A DNA stretch of 64,000 nucleotides from CAYUNE01 sp964446115. Lineage in GTDB: Bacteria; Desulfobacterota; Desulfobulbia; Desulfobulbales; Desulfobulbaceae. A program made the translations under genes and the position numbers. Below the pieces are notes generated by a model. That model did not search any database and had not been told where the DNA came from. It was given only the letters and a program-made list of their open reading frames with translations. Shown here piece by piece: positions 63,301 through 64,000 of this stretch. The stretch covers positions 48,183 through 112,182 of the forward strand of contig CAYUNE010000036.1 of NCBI GenBank assembly GCA_964446115.1, in the 5' to 3' direction. Every line of letters starts with the position of its first letter. The first letter of the stretch is position 1.

Positions 63301-63735
63301 GATGCCAAAAAAGATATACTGGAAAATACGGAAAGCCGGCAGAAGAAAACCCCGGCAAAACAGGTTCTGGTGGTGGACGATGATCCCCAGGTGATCAGTT
63401 ACCTGGAAAGGGAGTTGAGCAAACTGGGATATGAGATCCGCGGATTTACCTCCAGCCTCAAGGCCCTGGATGCAATATGCAATGAGCCGGATGCCTATGA
63501 TGTGCTCCTTGCCGACATGACAATGCCGGAACTCAGCGGTCCCCAGCTGGCGGAGGAGATCCGCAAACTCGGCAACGACATACCCATCATACTCTGTACG
63601 GAATTCAGCAAACGGACGGAAAATGCCCTCACCAAGATGAAAGGTATTGACGGATACCTGACCAAGCCCATCACCGAGGCTCAGCTTGCCGAAGAGATCG
63701 GAAAAGTCACGGAAGAGCGCCCAGTCCCCGGCTGA
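60394..63735 (+). CDS. Hybrid PAS sensor histidine kinase / response regulator
   Basis: An 1113-aa signalling protein. Order: N-terminal receiver-like domain (about 1-130, Asp in AIVLADIPAE but no conserved Lys-Pro), GAF-like region (about 140-310), three PAS-type domains (about 330-480, 485-610 and 612-735), HisKA with His748 in GIAHDFNNIL, HATPase (about 850-965; NGPGISPEVIERIFEPYFST, GTGLGLATIHG) and a C-terminal receiver with VLVVDDDP, phospho-acceptor Asp1041 (LLADMTMPELSG) and Lys in LTKPI. No membrane segments: a cytoplasmic sensor. Signal and output unknown; no regulator gene follows. Confidence 0.9.
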   Translation: MTDKKLRIFYIDSQHDRCGDFVANGGHNGLIVHSLVGRPDRDILIHLENNWPDAIVLADIPAEEDLTEFCDQVGGCCPVILLVEQGHEAEGLNAIEHGVDDLVFRDKDGMWVARLAFVIKKTLLQIHGDHRVTNLRTSRRYLEGLVRISAVIAKHDDPVEMLRQGAAILLEIFQADRIWILHHGSQSVSGVRDPIEIGQQRYCGVLTPKTEMKVKLGISEILQEALKLNRPAVRYGEYENPLCRKAALSYRIRSQICLALRPKYDQPWLLCMHQCSRERRWSKNHIQLFQDICDRLRDAFDHRLLLASLKKDIAKRQKVEARLLESKQRFQSLFSSSGIALWLLDYTQLNKLLTQLRRYSVTDLDRYIEHNREFLTQAASLVSLVDINDAAIKLCSAQRKEDVTTSACPLLTPEASSVFHQLLLSLFSGKSHFITEGVQRNFHGKHLDVLMSIDILPRHSQRRQLLLNIIDISRLKKTERALRESETRYRQLLDASNDAIIVADAETGVIVEANRRLVELTGKPLYQLIGMHHSVLHPTMDHQRYNESFRRQVQEGVINDQGDSYLIHANGRRVPVIITGSVFQSGGRRLVQRNFHDISDRKKEAQHRRLLATAIEQADETIIITNAEGTIVYVNPAFEWTSGYSREEVIGENARILKSGHQDRAFYEKMWKQISAGKVWHGHLTNKKKEGTLYEEEVTISPVRNEAGRITHYVAVKRDVSEQIALERQIRRSQKMDAIGTLATGIAHDFNNILMQIVGFTEMSLDLAEEDSMLKKNLEIIYEASERAGDLVDQILTFSSHTEQNEMPLRLDTIIKKELDLIRSTMPPHIELRQNIATMKMVKMDPIQAHQIVMNLCTNAIQALGDRAGFVEVKLEECELESQKARLLGDLRPGSYLRLSVKDNGPGISPEVIERIFEPYFSTKEKSKDRGTGLGLATIHGIAVRLGGTVSVKSTLGRGSRFDVYFPVTDAKKDILENTESRQKKTPAKQVLVVDDDPQVISYLERELSKLGYEIRGFTSSLKALDAICNEPDAYDVLLADMTMPELSGPQLAEEIRKLGNDIPIILCTEFSKRTENALTKMKGIDGYLTKPITEAQLAEEIGKVTEERPVPG

Positions 63736-63807
63736 TAACCCTTCCAGAGGGATCGCAAACCGGCGCTGGAAGTATCTTGTACCCCTTGGCTCTAAACGCT
63801 CACGGGC
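63734..63807. repeat. Dispersed intergenic repeat, copy H (short form)
   Basis: GATAACCCTTCCAGAGGG, then ATCGCAAACCGGCG and a tail TAAACGCTCACGGGC. It begins over the stop codon of the hybrid kinase and lies between it and the rRNA terminator. Confidence 0.6.
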
Positions 63808-63866
63808 AGAGTCGTTTATGCCGCCGAATTCCTTATTATTCTCTATTTCCCTATTTCCATAAACGC

Positions 63867-63904
63867 AAAAACCCCCTTGGTTAGAGGGAACCAAGGGGGT
63901 TTTT
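63867..63904 (-). terminator. Rho-independent terminator of the rRNA operon
   Basis: A 16-bp perfect stem (AAAAACCCCCTTGGTT / AACCAAGGGGGTTTTT) with a 6-base loop. It follows the 5S rRNA gene on the minus strand by about 15 bases. Confidence 0.9.
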
Positions 63905-63919
63905 GTTTGGAAAAAAGGA

Positions 63920-64000
63920 ATTCGGCGGCGACCTACTCTCCCACACAGTCGCCCGTGCAGTACCATCGGCGCTGGAGAGCTTAACTTCCGTGTTCGGAAT
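63920..64000 (-). rRNA. rrf: 5S ribosomal RNA, 3' part (cut by window edge)
   Basis: The reverse complement ends with the conserved 5S pattern ...GTGTGGGAGAGTAGGTCGCC followed by the short 3' helix strand. The visible 81 bases correspond to the 3' two-thirds of 5S rRNA, including the C/E loops. The 5' part and the rest of the rRNA operon lie to the right of the window. Confidence 0.93.

Noticed and set aside
1..64000. tRNA genes in intergenic regions
   Set aside because: I scanned the gaps for T-arm GGTTCGANTCC-like segments with matching acceptor stems and saw none; a dedicated tRNA search would be decisive.

Overview
The window reads as chromosomal DNA of a Desulfobacterota (Deltaproteobacteria) bacterium, probably a sulfur-cycling relative of the Desulfobulbales. 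The reasons are a DsrC-type sulfur carrier with both C-terminal cysteines, an 11-12-haem cytochrome c, a radical SAM/SPASM protein of the AhbD (siroheme-route haem synthase) type, a GSIII-type glutamine synthetase and a Geobacter-like type IV pilin. Most of the window is GC-rich housekeeping DNA. The stretch from about 27.0 to 35.9 kb is clearly AT-richer and looks acquired. Species-level assignment is not possible from the sequence alone.

Layout. 0-9 kb: the start of a receiver-type signalling gene running off the left edge, an HDOD-HPP pair, a glutamine amidotransferase-like gene, a membrane protein plus a CNBD-DUF4388 regulator, fabB, then a ferritin / HEAT-type protein / nitrilase series. 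9-16.4 kb: dsrC (minus) divergent from a PpiD-like foldase, then a 1388-aa SNF2-type ATPase. 16.4-20.5 kb: a minus-strand operon of beta-barrel protein, subtilase with a Gly/Asp/His-rich segment, ECF-like sigma factor and one-TM anti-sigma factor. 20.8-26.2 kb, divergent from it: an EctB-type diaminobutyrate aminotransferase and a 1374-aa single-module synthetase with the full architecture of epsilon-poly-lysine synthetase (A - T - TM2 - C1 - TM2 - C2 - TM2 - C3), closed by a strong terminator. This is the most interesting object in the window: a candidate two-gene locus for a cationic poly(amino acid), perhaps poly-diaminobutyrate, in a sulfur bacterium.

26.4-36.8 kb: pilA with a sigma-54-like promoter, an AT-rich TPR membrane protein of the TMTC/GT-C type, a 717-bp gene graveyard, a translationally coupled four-gene surface-molecule operon (DegT aminotransferase, ATP-grasp ligase, flippase-like protein, methyltransferase), and an opposing GT2 / methyltransferase / GT4 operon. 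36.9-43.8 kb: a minus-strand run lon - mltG - nadE - multihaem cytochrome. 44-51 kb: a left-handed beta-helix protein, two divergent unknowns, a universal stress protein, then AhbD-like radical SAM, hemE, HD hydrolase and MBL-fold protein on the plus strand. 51-58 kb: the nitrogen cluster amtB - glnK - glnD with GSIII downstream. 58-64 kb: PilZ protein, folP, a LEA-like lipoprotein, a hybrid PAS histidine kinase, and finally the 3' end of a 5S rRNA gene with its terminator, so an rRNA operon lies to the right on the minus strand.

A dispersed intergenic repeat family links the GC-rich part. At least eight copies or fragments share a conserved head followed either by a long imperfect palindrome or by a shorter tail. 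They sit between genes, in both orientations, and one supplies the last codons of an upstream gene.
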